From Haliea sp. (lineage in GTDB: Bacteria > Pseudomonadota > Gammaproteobacteria > Pseudomonadales > Halieaceae), in contig NZNC01000015.1 of the NCBI GenBank assembly GCA_002692965.1, positions 434,001-498,000 on the forward strand: 64,000 bases of DNA, read 5' to 3'. The notes below the pieces were generated by a model, which was not told the origin of the DNA, made no database searches, and was given only the letters and a program-made list of their open reading frames with translations. Position numbers and translations under genes: made by a program. Positions 1-8,544 of this stretch are shown here, piece after piece; position 1 is the stretch's first letter, and each line of letters opens with the position of its first letter.

Positions 1-696
1 TCCGCGCCGGGGCTGACGCGCATCCTGGTCGGTCACGGCCAGGTGGATTCGCTGGCGCCGGACCAGGGACAGCCCGGTGTGGTCAGCCAGGCCGTGCTGG
101 AACAGGCGCTGGCGGACCGCCGGGTTGACTACGTGGCGCTGGGTGACCGGCACTCCCTGACGGAGGTCGGCAACAGCGGCCGTCTGTGCTATTCCGGCAC
201 GCCGCTGGTCACGGATTTCGATGAAGTCGCTCCCAACCAGGCGCTGCTGGTGGAGCTGGATGCGGACGACTGCCAGCTGACACCCCTGGACACCGGCATC
301 TGGGTGTTCCTGGCCGAACAGCGGCATATCAACGGCCCCGAGGATCTGGCTGCCTTCGCCCACTGGCTGGAGGATATCCGCGGCAAGGAGTGCAGCGTAC
401 TCAAAGTCGGTTTTACCGGCAGTATTAACCTGGCGCTGGCGGCGGAGCTGGATGCCCTGCTGGAAGACCAGTCACACCTGTTTGCCAGCCTCAAACGCCG
501 GGAGCGCACCACCGACCTCGCGGTGGTGCCCGACGAACTGGACGACAACGCCATTGCCCTCAGCGGTTACGCCGAGGCGACCTGGAAGGCATTGCTGGCG
601 CAATCCGCTGTGGATGAAACCGCCAGCGACGCCCTGCGTTTGATGTACCGGTTGGCAGGCGGCGCCGCGGGTACGCACGGGGGGCGAGGCGCATGA
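1..696 (+). CDS. SbcD/YhaO-like DNA repair metallophosphoesterase, C-terminal part
   Basis: The gene is open from the first base of the window, so its N-terminus, with the first metal-binding motifs, is missing. The visible part starts with a phosphoesterase core strand ending in HGQ and then has YVALGDRHS, which resembles the late GH-type metal-ligand motif of SbcD/Mre11 exonucleases, although the usual GHxH appears as GDRH. The rest (roughly 150 residues) would be the capping and partner-binding region. Its stop overlaps the start of the Rad50-like ATPase by 4 bases (ATGA), so the two are co-translated and probably form a DNA-end processing complex. Family placement rests mainly on this pairing and the two short motifs. 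Confidence 0.75.
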   Translation, partial: SAPGLTRILVGHGQVDSLAPDQGQPGVVSQAVLEQALADRRVDYVALGDRHSLTEVGNSGRLCYSGTPLVTDFDEVAPNQALLVELDADDCQLTPLDTGIWVFLAEQRHINGPEDLAAFAHWLEDIRGKECSVLKVGFTGSINLALAAELDALLEDQSHLFASLKRRERTTDLAVVPDELDDNAIALSGYAEATWKALLAQSAVDETASDALRLMYRLAGGAAGTHGGRGA

Positions 697-3317
697 AGTT
701 GATCAGCCTGACCCTGGACAACTGGCGCGGCGTCAGTCACAGCCAGATTGATTTTGACGACGGCGTCACCCTGATCGAGGGCCCCAACGAAGTCGGCAAG
801 TCCTCCCTGGTGGAAGCCCTGCGCATGCTATTCCGGGAAAAGTCCGGCTCGAAGAAGCAGCAGGTGCAGGCGGTGCAGCCGGTGGGCGAAGACGTGGGCA
901 GCAGCGTTTCCGCGGAGGTGCGCTGCGGTGAATACCACTTTACCTATGCCAAGACCTACAACCGCAAGCACGGCACCGAGCTGCGCATCCTGGCGCCGCG
1001 GGCGGAACAGCTCACCGGCGACGACGCTCACAACCGCGCCTGGGAAATTCTCAGCAGCCACATCGACACCGCGTTGTGGGATTCGCTGCTGGTGGAACAG
1101 GGCAAGGAAATCGGCGGCGTGAAACTCTCCGACTCCGACGGCCTGGCCCGGGCGCTGGACAACGCCGCCGGCGGCAGTGGCGTCAGTGGCGAGGAGAGCG
1201 CCTTGTTCGGAGCGGTGCAGGCCGAGTATGAGCGCTACTTCACATTGAAAAGCGGCAAACCGCGCTTCGCCGACGAGCAGCTGCGGGTGGCGGACTACAC
1301 GGCCCAGGTTGCCAGCTTGCGGACCCGGGGGCAGGAACTGGAGGAGGACCTGCGCCGCTTCGAGGGCGTTTCCGCGGAGATTTCCCGCCTGCAGCGCGCC
1401 CTGCCCGAGCTCAAGGCGGCTCGTGAGCAACACACCGAGCGCTGGGCCGCGGTGGACAGCCTCCAGCATCGCCTGGCCGCGCGCGAGGACGAACTGAAGC
1501 CGTTGGAGCAGTTGCTGGATAACGCCTGCGGTCAATGGGAGCAGCGGCAGCAGGCCGGTGCGGACATCGCCCGCCGCAGCGCGGAGCTGGAAGAGAAAAA
1601 GAACGCGCTGCAGCCATTGGCCGAACGGGCCGAAGCGTTGGAGCGCGCTGTGAAGGACGCTGAAAGCGGGCTGCGTGGCCTGCGCGACCGGCGCCGCGAA
1701 CTGTGGCAGGCTCGCGTCCAGGCCCAGCAAGACGTCAGCTATCTGCAGGACGCTGCGGAATTGTCGCGCCTGCAGCAGTTGCTGGACCGGGTACAGGCCC
1801 AGCGCGGCGAGGTGGAGAAGCTGCGCGAAAACCTGGCCGGCATTCACATCACCGCCGAGGGGCGCAAGGCTATCCAGGCGGCCGCGACTGCCCTGGAGGT
1901 TGCCCGCCGCACGCGTGACAACGCAGCCACCCGGCTGGATGTCGAGGCGCTGCAGGGGCTGGAGCTGCAGCTCGATGGCGAGTCGTTGAAGTTGTCGGCC
2001 GGCGAGGCCCTGGAGCGTCGGGTGGCCTCTGCCCTGCAGCTGGAGATACCCGGGCTGGCGCGCTTGCGGGTCACCCCCGCTGTCTCCGCCGGGGATCTGG
2101 CGGAGGAGGTGGAGTCGCGGCAGCAAGAGCTGGACGATCTGCTGGCGCGCTACCAGGTTGGCAGCGTGGAGCAGGCCATCGCCCAGGATGAGCGGCGGGT
2201 GGATACCGAGCAGGCCATGCAGGCAGCGCGCGGTCGCATCGACGACATCCTCCAGGGCAGCGACGAAGACAGCCTGCAGGCAGAGTACCGGCGCCTGCAA
2301 CAGGCCTGTGATGACGCACTGGCACAACGCGATAGCGCCCTGCCCCTTCCCGCCAGTGCGCAGGAGGCCCGAGCGCGGCTCGAGGAGGCCAGCAAGGCGC
2401 TGGAATTGTGTGAGGCGGACCTGGAGCGCAAAACCGGCGGGCTGGAACAGCAGCGCGGCGAGTTGGCTCGGGCCCAGGCGGACCACCAACAGGCGAACAC
2501 CGAGGCCAATGCCCTGGCGAGCGTGCTGGACGAGAAACGCGCCAGTCTGAAGCGGGAATCCGAGGCTCGGCCCGACGCGACCCTGGAGCAGGCCGTTACG
2601 GAACAGCAAAACAGGCTCGACGCGATTGCCGGGGAGCTGGACCAGCTGCGCGACGAACTCAAGGCAGCGGACCCCGAAAGCGCCCGGCTGCAACTCGACA
2701 ACGCAACCAAGGCTTTCCAGCGGGCGGAGCGCGACATCATCGAGCTGGAGCAGGAGCAGGCGGTACTGACAAGCCGCCTCGACCGCGCCCAGGCCAACGG
2801 CCTGTTCGAGGAGCTGGAGCACGCCGAGCAGGCCCTGGAAGAGGCCGAGGACACCCTGGCCGCCACCGAGCGCCGGGCGGCGGCCGCGAAACTGCTGTGG
2901 GAAACCCTCAACCAGCATCGCGACGCCTCCCGCCAGGCCTATGTGCGGCCCTTGCGGGACGGCATCCAGAGCCTCGGCAAGATCGTCTTCGGCAGCGATT
3001 TCGACGTCACCCTGGCGGAAGACTGGACCATCCTTGATGTAACCCGCAACGGCCAGACCGTGCCCTTCGACTCCCTCAGTATTGGCGCCAAGGAGCAATT
3101 GGGTATTCTCACCCGCCTGGCCGCCGCCCGCATCGTCGCGGATGATGGCGGTGTACCGGTAATCATCGACGACGCCCTGGGCTTCTCCGATCCCACGCGT
3201 CTGCAGAGCATGGGTGCGGCGATTGCCGCGGCTGGCGGGGAGGCCCAGGTGGTGTTGCTGAGCTGCACGCCCGGACGGTTTATGCATGTGGGGGATGTGG
3301 GGGTTAGGAGGTTGTGA
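693..3317 (+). CDS. SbcC/Rad50/YhaN-like SMC-family ATPase
   Basis: This 874-residue protein has the split ABC ATPase layout of Rad50/SbcC proteins. A Walker A motif GPNEVGKS lies at residues 30-37. It is followed by a Q-loop region and about 600 residues rich in Glu, Arg, Gln and Leu that look like long antiparallel coiled coils. The C-terminal head has an ABC-signature-like segment (LSIGAKEQ) and a Walker B (VPVIIDDALGF). No clear CxxC zinc hook is visible at the coil apex, so it is closer to the YhaN type than to E. coli SbcC, and it is also shorter (about 1,050 in SbcC). The start overlaps the nuclease stop. The role is likely ATP-driven gating of the partner nuclease at DNA ends. Confidence 0.85.
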   Translation: MKLISLTLDNWRGVSHSQIDFDDGVTLIEGPNEVGKSSLVEALRMLFREKSGSKKQQVQAVQPVGEDVGSSVSAEVRCGEYHFTYAKTYNRKHGTELRILAPRAEQLTGDDAHNRAWEILSSHIDTALWDSLLVEQGKEIGGVKLSDSDGLARALDNAAGGSGVSGEESALFGAVQAEYERYFTLKSGKPRFADEQLRVADYTAQVASLRTRGQELEEDLRRFEGVSAEISRLQRALPELKAAREQHTERWAAVDSLQHRLAAREDELKPLEQLLDNACGQWEQRQQAGADIARRSAELEEKKNALQPLAERAEALERAVKDAESGLRGLRDRRRELWQARVQAQQDVSYLQDAAELSRLQQLLDRVQAQRGEVEKLRENLAGIHITAEGRKAIQAAATALEVARRTRDNAATRLDVEALQGLELQLDGESLKLSAGEALERRVASALQLEIPGLARLRVTPAVSAGDLAEEVESRQQELDDLLARYQVGSVEQAIAQDERRVDTEQAMQAARGRIDDILQGSDEDSLQAEYRRLQQACDDALAQRDSALPLPASAQEARARLEEASKALELCEADLERKTGGLEQQRGELARAQADHQQANTEANALASVLDEKRASLKRESEARPDATLEQAVTEQQNRLDAIAGELDQLRDELKAADPESARLQLDNATKAFQRAERDIIELEQEQAVLTSRLDRAQANGLFEELEHAEQALEEAEDTLAATERRAAAAKLLWETLNQHRDASRQAYVRPLRDGIQSLGKIVFGSDFDVTLAEDWTILDVTRNGQTVPFDSLSIGAKEQLGILTRLAAARIVADDGGVPVIIDDALGFSDPTRLQSMGAAIAAAGGEAQVVLLSCTPGRFMHVGDVGVRRL

Positions 3318-3437
3318 GTAGGCAGTAGGAGTGGGTGGACGCCCGTTGGCGTTAGCTGCGATGAAGCTCACAAATATTGACAGTCGTGACCCCGCTATCA
3401 ACTCTACAGGCCTTTCCGGTGTGTCTGGCGCTTCCGC

Positions 3438-3593
3438 AGCGGATTCGATCGCGAGCTTAACTGGCTCGCAGCCACCGCTTTGACCTGGTTCTGCTCAGTG
3501 CAGTCTGGCAAAACTTCCCGCATGGGTAGCGGGATCGACCCTTTACCTGGCCCGGAGCGGGGCCGATGTTTGAGCCCGAATGGCTCTTGCAAA
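3438..3593. repeat. Cluster of short hairpins in a gene-poor stretch
   Basis: The 378 bases between the ATPase gene and the next lipoprotein hold no convincing gene. They contain four consecutive inverted repeats. The first is nested: GCGAGC/GCTCGC at 3451-3469 inside AGCGG/CCGCT at 3438-3479. The others are CCCGC/GCGGG at 3517-3533, GGCCC/GGGCC at 3549-3564, and GAGCC/GGCTC at 3572-3586 flanked by GTTTG and CAAAC. The density of hairpins suggests a multicopy intergenic repeat or a structured RNA, but the class is not recognised. A 40-codon frame at 3361-3483 lacks a ribosome binding site. Confidence 0.35.
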
Positions 3594-3695
3594 CCCTTCC
3601 AGTGCATCTATATTTTTGAGCAGCGGAAGGTGCATCGATGGGCCTGGCCGCGCAGACCGTGCCCTTGATTCAACTTTTGCAAGGAAACCTCATAA

Positions 3696-4193
3696 ATGAC
3701 TATCTTTCGATGCATGACCTTGTTTTCCCTGCTGGCCATGTTTGGCTGCGCTGGTATCCCCTTGCCGAAGGATTCGGCACCACAGGTATCCACTCCACCG
3801 ACGGCGACCGGTATCTCATTCGATGTTGTCGGCGAGCCACGCGGTGCCGAGGAGTGCTTTGTGCGCCATGACATTGCCTATCCCGAAGATATCCAGCCTG
3901 TGGAGTTGTCGCTGGAGCTCGAAACAGAAATGAAACGAGAAGACGACAGCTGGATGGTTATCGCATGGACCGAGGGTATCCGTGAACAGCTGCCCTCGGT
4001 GGAAGCCGTGGGCAAACCGGATGGAGGTGGCGCGATGCATACCATCCTGACGGAGGAATTGCTGCTGGCCTGTGATCAACTTCGATTCCGCGTGATTGTC
4101 CATGCCTGCGACCCTGCGCCTTGCCCACCACTGAGTGCCGGTGATCGCTCAAATCCGTTTGAGGTTTTGGTCGAAGATCGCAGCGCGAACTGA
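3696..4193 (+). CDS. Hypothetical lipoprotein
   Basis: The 165-residue protein starts with a short hydrophobic segment ending in LLAMFGC, so Cys18 is the probable lipidated residue. The lipobox is not ideal because -3 and -2 are Met and Phe. The start is supported by AAGGAAA eight bases upstream. The mature part has further cysteines and acidic stretches but no recognisable domain. It stands alone, with 182 bases to the next gene and the hairpin-rich stretch before it. The function is unknown; envelope location is inferred from the signal only. Confidence 0.6.
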   Translation: MTIFRCMTLFSLLAMFGCAGIPLPKDSAPQVSTPPTATGISFDVVGEPRGAEECFVRHDIAYPEDIQPVELSLELETEMKREDDSWMVIAWTEGIREQLPSVEAVGKPDGGGAMHTILTEELLLACDQLRFRVIVHACDPAPCPPLSAGDRSNPFEVLVEDRSAN

Positions 4194-4375
4194 TGTGTCG
4201 GTAATGCTCACGGCTATCTGGGAGTTTTGTGCGCAGGGTGGGTAGGTTCGAGCTCGGGGCTGGTCACATACTAGCGAACTGTATTTCTGGAAGGGGCGGT
4301 GAGGCTGGCGATCTCCAGGATCGGTAGCTTTTAAGTGGTGCTACAGTACCGAATACCAATAACAAGGAGCGCCAC

Positions 4376-4780
4376 ATGCCCACCAGACAACAGGTCGACC
4401 ACGCCATCAACGAGCACTTCGATGCCTGGAATGCCCAGGACCAGGCGCGCTGGTCAGCCAATTTCGCCGACGATGTGGTTTTCGAGGATCCCTACGGGGG
4501 GCCGCAGAAGCAGGGGCGCGAGGCCATTCGGCACAGCTGGGAGAACACCTTCAAGAACGGTGACGTCTGGACCCTGGAGTGCCTGCTCAAGCAGGTCTGC
4601 CTGGATCAGGCGGCCCTGGTGGTGCGCTCCACCGGCTCCTTCAACGGGCAGCCCGTGTCACTGGAGGGCATCGAGATCTACACGGTGAACGACAGCGGTA
4701 AGATCTGCCACGTGCGAACCTATTTCAATCCGCCCGAAGGTGTTGAGCTCGATCCCTACTTCTCCCAGCAGGCGCAGTAG
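4376..4780 (+). CDS. SnoaL/NTF2-like domain protein
   Basis: The 134-residue protein has the sequence pattern of the NTF2-like cone fold. The N-terminal helix (HFDAWNAQDQARW) is followed by FADDVVFEDPYGG, typical of SnoaL-like small-molecule enzymes and binding proteins, and then by strands ending in a charged VRTYFNPPEGVEL. An AAGGAG ribosome binding site precedes the ATG. Members of this fold include ketosteroid isomerase-like enzymes and many proteins of unknown role, so the substrate cannot be assigned. It is a single gene upstream of the DUF3127 protein, with 60 bases between them. Confidence 0.65.
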   Translation: MPTRQQVDHAINEHFDAWNAQDQARWSANFADDVVFEDPYGGPQKQGREAIRHSWENTFKNGDVWTLECLLKQVCLDQAALVVRSTGSFNGQPVSLEGIEIYTVNDSGKICHVRTYFNPPEGVELDPYFSQQAQ

Positions 4781-4840
4781 ACGATGCGGGGCCAGGTTGG
4801 GACAATACGCGCCAACTGACACATCAAGGAGACCCGTGGC

Positions 4841-5212
4841 GTGGCCTACGACCTCACCGGCAAGATCAAGCTCATCCAGGAACCTCAGACCTTCAAGAGT
4901 GGCTTCACCAAGCGCGAGATGGTGGTCACTGTCGAGGACGGCAAGTACCCCCAGGACATTAGCCTGGAGTTCGTGCAGGACAAGATCGCCCTGCTGGATG
5001 GTCTGCAGCCGGGACAGGAAGTCACGGTCACCTTCGACATCCGCGGCCGTGAGTACAACGGGCGTTATTTCAACAACTTGCAGGGTTGGAGAGTCACCAC
5101 GGACGAGGCCTCCTCGGCGCCGCCGCCGGACTACGATGATTACCAGAGCCAGGGCATGCCCGCCAGCCAGGCCGGTGATCCGGGCTACAGTGACGAAGAT
5201 ATCCCCTTCTAA
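4841..5212 (+). CDS. DUF3127 OB-fold-like protein with SSB-type C-terminal tip
   Basis: The 123-residue protein matches the DUF3127 pattern: LTGKIKLI, then EPQTFKSGFTKREMVVTVED, YPQDISLEFVQDK, and the late RYFNNLQGWRV. The family is predicted to adopt an OB-like beta barrel. After residue ~90 there is a disordered acidic linker, and the last residues are DEDIPF, very close to the DDDIPF tip that bacterial SSB uses to recruit repair and replication proteins. The start is GTG with AAGGAGA eight bases upstream. It could bind single-stranded nucleic acid and recruit SSB partners, but this is inferred from the tail and predicted fold. It does not replace ssb, which is not in the window. Confidence 0.8.
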   Translation: MAYDLTGKIKLIQEPQTFKSGFTKREMVVTVEDGKYPQDISLEFVQDKIALLDGLQPGQEVTVTFDIRGREYNGRYFNNLQGWRVTTDEASSAPPPDYDDYQSQGMPASQAGDPGYSDEDIPF

Positions 5213-5298
5213 GCCACGCCAGCCTGAGCGGCATGGCGCGTTAGCAAAGCAGCACTGACCGCCTCCGGGCGGTAAACATAAGAAGAGGCTGTTAACCC

Positions 5299-7473
5299 AT
5301 GAGCGCAAGCACCCATACCTCCTTTTGCCGTCTCTGCATGGGCCACTGTGGCGTCAAGGTAAGCCGTGACGACGCAGGCCGCATCACTGCCGTTGAGCCC
5401 GACCGGGAGGACCCATTCACCCTGGGTTACGCCTGTTTCAAGGGCATGCAGGCGGCGGAGGCTCACAACAGCCCCGAGCGCATCCTGCGGCCGCTGAAGC
5501 GCCTGCCGGATGGCAGCTTCGAGCCCATCGGCATTGAGCAGGCCCTGGACGAGATCGCCGAGCGCCTGGACGCCATCCGCCAGCGCAAAGGCCCCGTCGC
5601 CATTGGGGGCTACAAGGGCGGAGGCGCCTTCTTCACCTCCTCGTCGCTGATGATGCTGAACGACTGGCTGCGTGCCCTGGGCTCGCCCAAGGCCTTCTCC
5701 ACTGTCACCATCGACCAGTCCGCCAAGTACGTGACCGCCGGGCGCCTGGGTGTCTGGCCCGCCGGCCGCGACCCCTTCCACCGGGGCGACGTGTTCATGA
5801 TCGTGGGCGGCAATCCACTGGTCTCGGTCTCCACCGTAGGTTTCGATACCCGCAACCCGGCCAAGCGGCTGCGCCAGGCCCAGGCGCGGGGCATGAAACT
5901 GATCGTGATCGACCCCCGGCGCACCGAGACCGCCCGCGCCGCCGATGTCTTCCTGCAGCCGCTGCCGGGGGAGGACGCGGTCTTGCTGGCCGGCATGCTG
6001 CGCCTGATCCTCGAGCGCGGCTGGCACGACCGCGACTTCTGCGCACAGCACGTGGGCGATCTGGACACCCTCCGGGAGCAGCTGCAGCCCTTCACCCTCG
6101 ACCTGGTTGCCCAACGCACGGGGGTGCCCGCGGAGCAGATTGTCGCGGCTACCGAGCTGTTTGCCCACCAGAGCCGACGCGGTGCCGCCACCAGTGCCAC
6201 CGGGCCCGACATGTCGCCCCACTCCAACCTCGCTGAACACCTGGTGGAGCTGTTGAATGTCGTCTGCGGCCGCTTTATCCGCGCCGGCGAGGAGGTACCC
6301 AACCCCGGTGCGCTGCTGCCCCGCTGGCCGCGCAAGGCCGAGGTGATGCCGGCGCCGCGCTGGTGGGAGCAGGGCTACCGCAGCCGCTTCGACTACGGCC
6401 TGCTGGACGGCGAGCTGCCCACCGGCTCGCTGCTGGATGAAATTCTTGAGCCGGCGCCGGACCAGTTGCGGGCCCTGATCGTGCACGGCGGCAATCCGGC
6501 GCTGGCCATGCCGGACCTACCGCGCACGGCCCGGGCCCTGGAGAGCCTGGAGCTGCTGGTGACCATTGACCACCGCATGACCGCCACCGCCGAGCTGTCC
6601 GACTACATCTTGCCGCCGACCCTGCAGTACGAGCGGCCGGACCTGCCGATGTTCATCTACGAACCGCTGCTGTTTCCCGAGCCCTTCACGCGCTATACGC
6701 CGGCGATCGCCGCGCAGCCACCGGGCTCGGAACTGAAGGATGACTGGTACTACTTCTGGGGCCTGGGCAAGCGCCTGGGGCTTCAGCTCGAGTACTGGGG
6801 GCAGCCGCTGGACATGGTCACCGCGCCCACCACCGAGGATCTGCTGCGCATTGCCGCGCAGCATTGCCCGCACTCGCTGGAGGAGATTGCCCGGCATCCC
6901 CACGGCCTGGTCGTGGAAGGGCCGCCAGAGCACGTGGAGCCGGGGGATCCCGATTCGCCCAATCGCTTCACCACCATGCCGGCCGACGTGGCGGCAGAAC
7001 TCGCGGCAGCCCTGCAAGGCAGCGAACTTGCCGCGGCCTATGCCTACCGGCTTGCGGCCCGCCGCGAGCGGGATGCCCTCAACTCGGCCTGCCGGGATTT
7101 GCCCGCCATTCGCCGGCGCCTGCCGGACAACCCGGCGTGGATGAACCCGGAGGACATGCAGGCGGAAGGCCTGCAGAACGGTGACCGGATTGCCGTGGCG
7201 TCCCCCTGGGGGCAACTGGAAACTGTGGCCAGGGAGGATGCCAACCTGCGGCGCGGTGTCATCTCCATTACCCACGGCTTCGGCGGAGTCCCGGGGCGCA
7301 CCGATCCGAGCCGCGACGGGGTCTCGGTCAATCTGCTGACCAGCAGCCTGCAGGAGCGACAGCCGATCAATGCCATGCCGCGCATGAGTGGCCTGCCGGT
7401 GAATATCCACAAGGTCGGCAATTGTGGTGAAGAGCATCCGTCATGGCGCTCGACCCCTGGTCGAGCCTGCTGA
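5299..7473 (+). CDS. Molybdopterin-dependent oxidoreductase, 4Fe-4S containing
   Basis: This 724-residue protein belongs to the DMSO reductase/formate dehydrogenase superfamily. Cys10, Cys13, Cys17 and Cys46 form the N-terminal 4Fe-4S site (CRLCMGHC and later YACFKG). Motifs for the molybdopterin guanine dinucleotide domains follow (MIVGGNPL, LIVIDPRRTETA, LIVHGGNPALAMP), and the C-terminal dinucleotide-binding domain begins near residue 610. There is no twin-arginine signal, so a cytoplasmic location is expected. No iron-sulfur or membrane subunit lies alongside, so it may act with a soluble partner encoded elsewhere. The electron donor and substrate are not predictable. The metal-ligand residue could not be assigned by eye. 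Confidence 0.85.
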   Translation: MSASTHTSFCRLCMGHCGVKVSRDDAGRITAVEPDREDPFTLGYACFKGMQAAEAHNSPERILRPLKRLPDGSFEPIGIEQALDEIAERLDAIRQRKGPVAIGGYKGGGAFFTSSSLMMLNDWLRALGSPKAFSTVTIDQSAKYVTAGRLGVWPAGRDPFHRGDVFMIVGGNPLVSVSTVGFDTRNPAKRLRQAQARGMKLIVIDPRRTETARAADVFLQPLPGEDAVLLAGMLRLILERGWHDRDFCAQHVGDLDTLREQLQPFTLDLVAQRTGVPAEQIVAATELFAHQSRRGAATSATGPDMSPHSNLAEHLVELLNVVCGRFIRAGEEVPNPGALLPRWPRKAEVMPAPRWWEQGYRSRFDYGLLDGELPTGSLLDEILEPAPDQLRALIVHGGNPALAMPDLPRTARALESLELLVTIDHRMTATAELSDYILPPTLQYERPDLPMFIYEPLLFPEPFTRYTPAIAAQPPGSELKDDWYYFWGLGKRLGLQLEYWGQPLDMVTAPTTEDLLRIAAQHCPHSLEEIARHPHGLVVEGPPEHVEPGDPDSPNRFTTMPADVAAELAAALQGSELAAAYAYRLAARRERDALNSACRDLPAIRRRLPDNPAWMNPEDMQAEGLQNGDRIAVASPWGQLETVAREDANLRRGVISITHGFGGVPGRTDPSRDGVSVNLLTSSLQERQPINAMPRMSGLPVNIHKVGNCGEEHPSWRSTPGRAC

Positions 7474-7476
7474 AAC

Positions 7477-8424
7477 TCAGCTTAGCTGTCGCGCCAGTTG
7501 TACTTTGTGCTCGCGGGGACTGATGCCACGGGTGCGCTTGAAGGCGGAACTGAAAGCGGATGCCGTTGCGTAGCCCACCTTCCCAGATACGGTTTCTACG
7601 GTTTCATTGGGTTGGCACAGCAGGTCCGCCGCCATCGCCATGCGCCACTGGGTCAAAAAAGCCATGGGTGCCTCGCCAACTATGTTCTGAAAACGTCGGG
7701 CGAGTGATGCGCGCGACGCTCCGGCCTCCAGGGCGAGCTTTTCCAGGGTCCATGGACGGGCCGGCTGGTCGTGTATCAGCTGTAAAGCGCGTTCCACAAT
7801 ACGATCCTCCTGCACTCGCCACGCGAGGGGTGCGCTCTTATCCTGAGCAGCCAGCCAGGCCTTGAGAACCGCCGTCAGCAGCAGGTCCAGCAGACGGTCG
7901 AGCACAGCGGCCTGGCCAGGTTCATCCTTGAGCATTTCGTCGCAGAGCAGTGGAACCAGTGGGGACTGCCAATCCTGACGCGACAGGACCAGCAGGGGAG
8001 GCAGGGCTCGCAAGAGGCGCGGACTGATATCGCTCGAACGCTCATAAGCACCCACCAGAAATAGCGTACTGCCCTGTGGGTCGTTGCCCCAGGTGCGGAC
8101 ATCGTGGGTCATTTCCTGATGAAGCGAGTTGCCCAGCAAATCGCGGCAGTCCTGCCCCCTGTGAACCACAACTTGCGGTTTCTCCTCGGGGCTGCAGGCA
8201 ACTGTGTAGTGTAGTGGGGTGCGTGTAATGGCGATATCGCCGGGCTCGAGGAACAGGGGACTATCGCCATCGGGAACCACCCAGACATCCCCGCTGATCG
8301 GGGTGATCAGGGTCAGTGGAGATTCCGCCAGAATTCGCAAGGACCAGGGAGGGCGCATCACAGCGCGCAGGGCGAAGGCCCCACGGGCGCGAGGGGTATC
8401 AAGCAGGCTGCCCATCGTTTTCAT
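7477..8424 (-). CDS. AraC family regulator with cupin-type sensor domain
   Basis: The 315-residue protein has an N-terminal cupin-like sensor (residues ~1-190, with WVVPDGDSPLFLEPGDI) of the type found in AraC regulators that sense small molecules. The C-terminal AraC double helix-turn-helix spans about residues 210-310: WTLEKLALEAGASRASLARRF and the second helix pair around VSGKVGYATASAFSSAFKR ending in GISPREHK. It is transcribed away from a NAD(P)-binding protein gene across a 120-base gap. That gap carries a 10-base inverted repeat, so it probably regulates itself and that gene. The inducer is unknown. Confidence 0.88.
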   Translation of the reverse strand: MKTMGSLLDTPRARGAFALRAVMRPPWSLRILAESPLTLITPISGDVWVVPDGDSPLFLEPGDIAITRTPLHYTVACSPEEKPQVVVHRGQDCRDLLGNSLHQEMTHDVRTWGNDPQGSTLFLVGAYERSSDISPRLLRALPPLLVLSRQDWQSPLVPLLCDEMLKDEPGQAAVLDRLLDLLLTAVLKAWLAAQDKSAPLAWRVQEDRIVERALQLIHDQPARPWTLEKLALEAGASRASLARRFQNIVGEAPMAFLTQWRMAMAADLLCQPNETVETVSGKVGYATASAFSSAFKRTRGISPREHKVQLARQLS

Positions 8425-8433
8425 TGGTCAACT

Positions 8434-8520
8434 ATATACGAATACGCATGAAATTGAGCCGTCTGAAAATGGCCGCACGTAGAGCGTCTGCATAGAGTGA
8501 GCACGCTTACATTCGTATAT
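8434..8520. promoter_or_regulatory. Inverted repeat between divergent AraC and NmrA-like genes
   Basis: ATATACGAAT at 8434-8443 and its exact complement ATTCGTATAT at 8511-8520 lie at opposite ends of the divergent intergenic region, one next to each gene. Two copies of one half-site in opposite orientation, about 77 bases apart, would suit an AraC-family regulator controlling both promoters. The motif is seen directly; the role is inferred. Confidence 0.5.
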
Positions 8521-8544
8521 GTGCAGACAAGGTGGAGATGGAAA

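Noticed and set aside
828..3401. 857-codon open frame antisense to the Rad50-like gene
   Set aside because: It lacks any domain and reflects GC-rich third positions of the real gene, which has Walker A and B motifs.
3361..3483. 40-codon frame starting at ATG 3361
   Set aside because: No ribosome binding site; it covers the nested hairpin region.
5258..5273. ACCGCC/GGCGGT hairpin before the molybdopterin gene as a terminator
   Set aside because: Stem is only six bases and no T-run follows.
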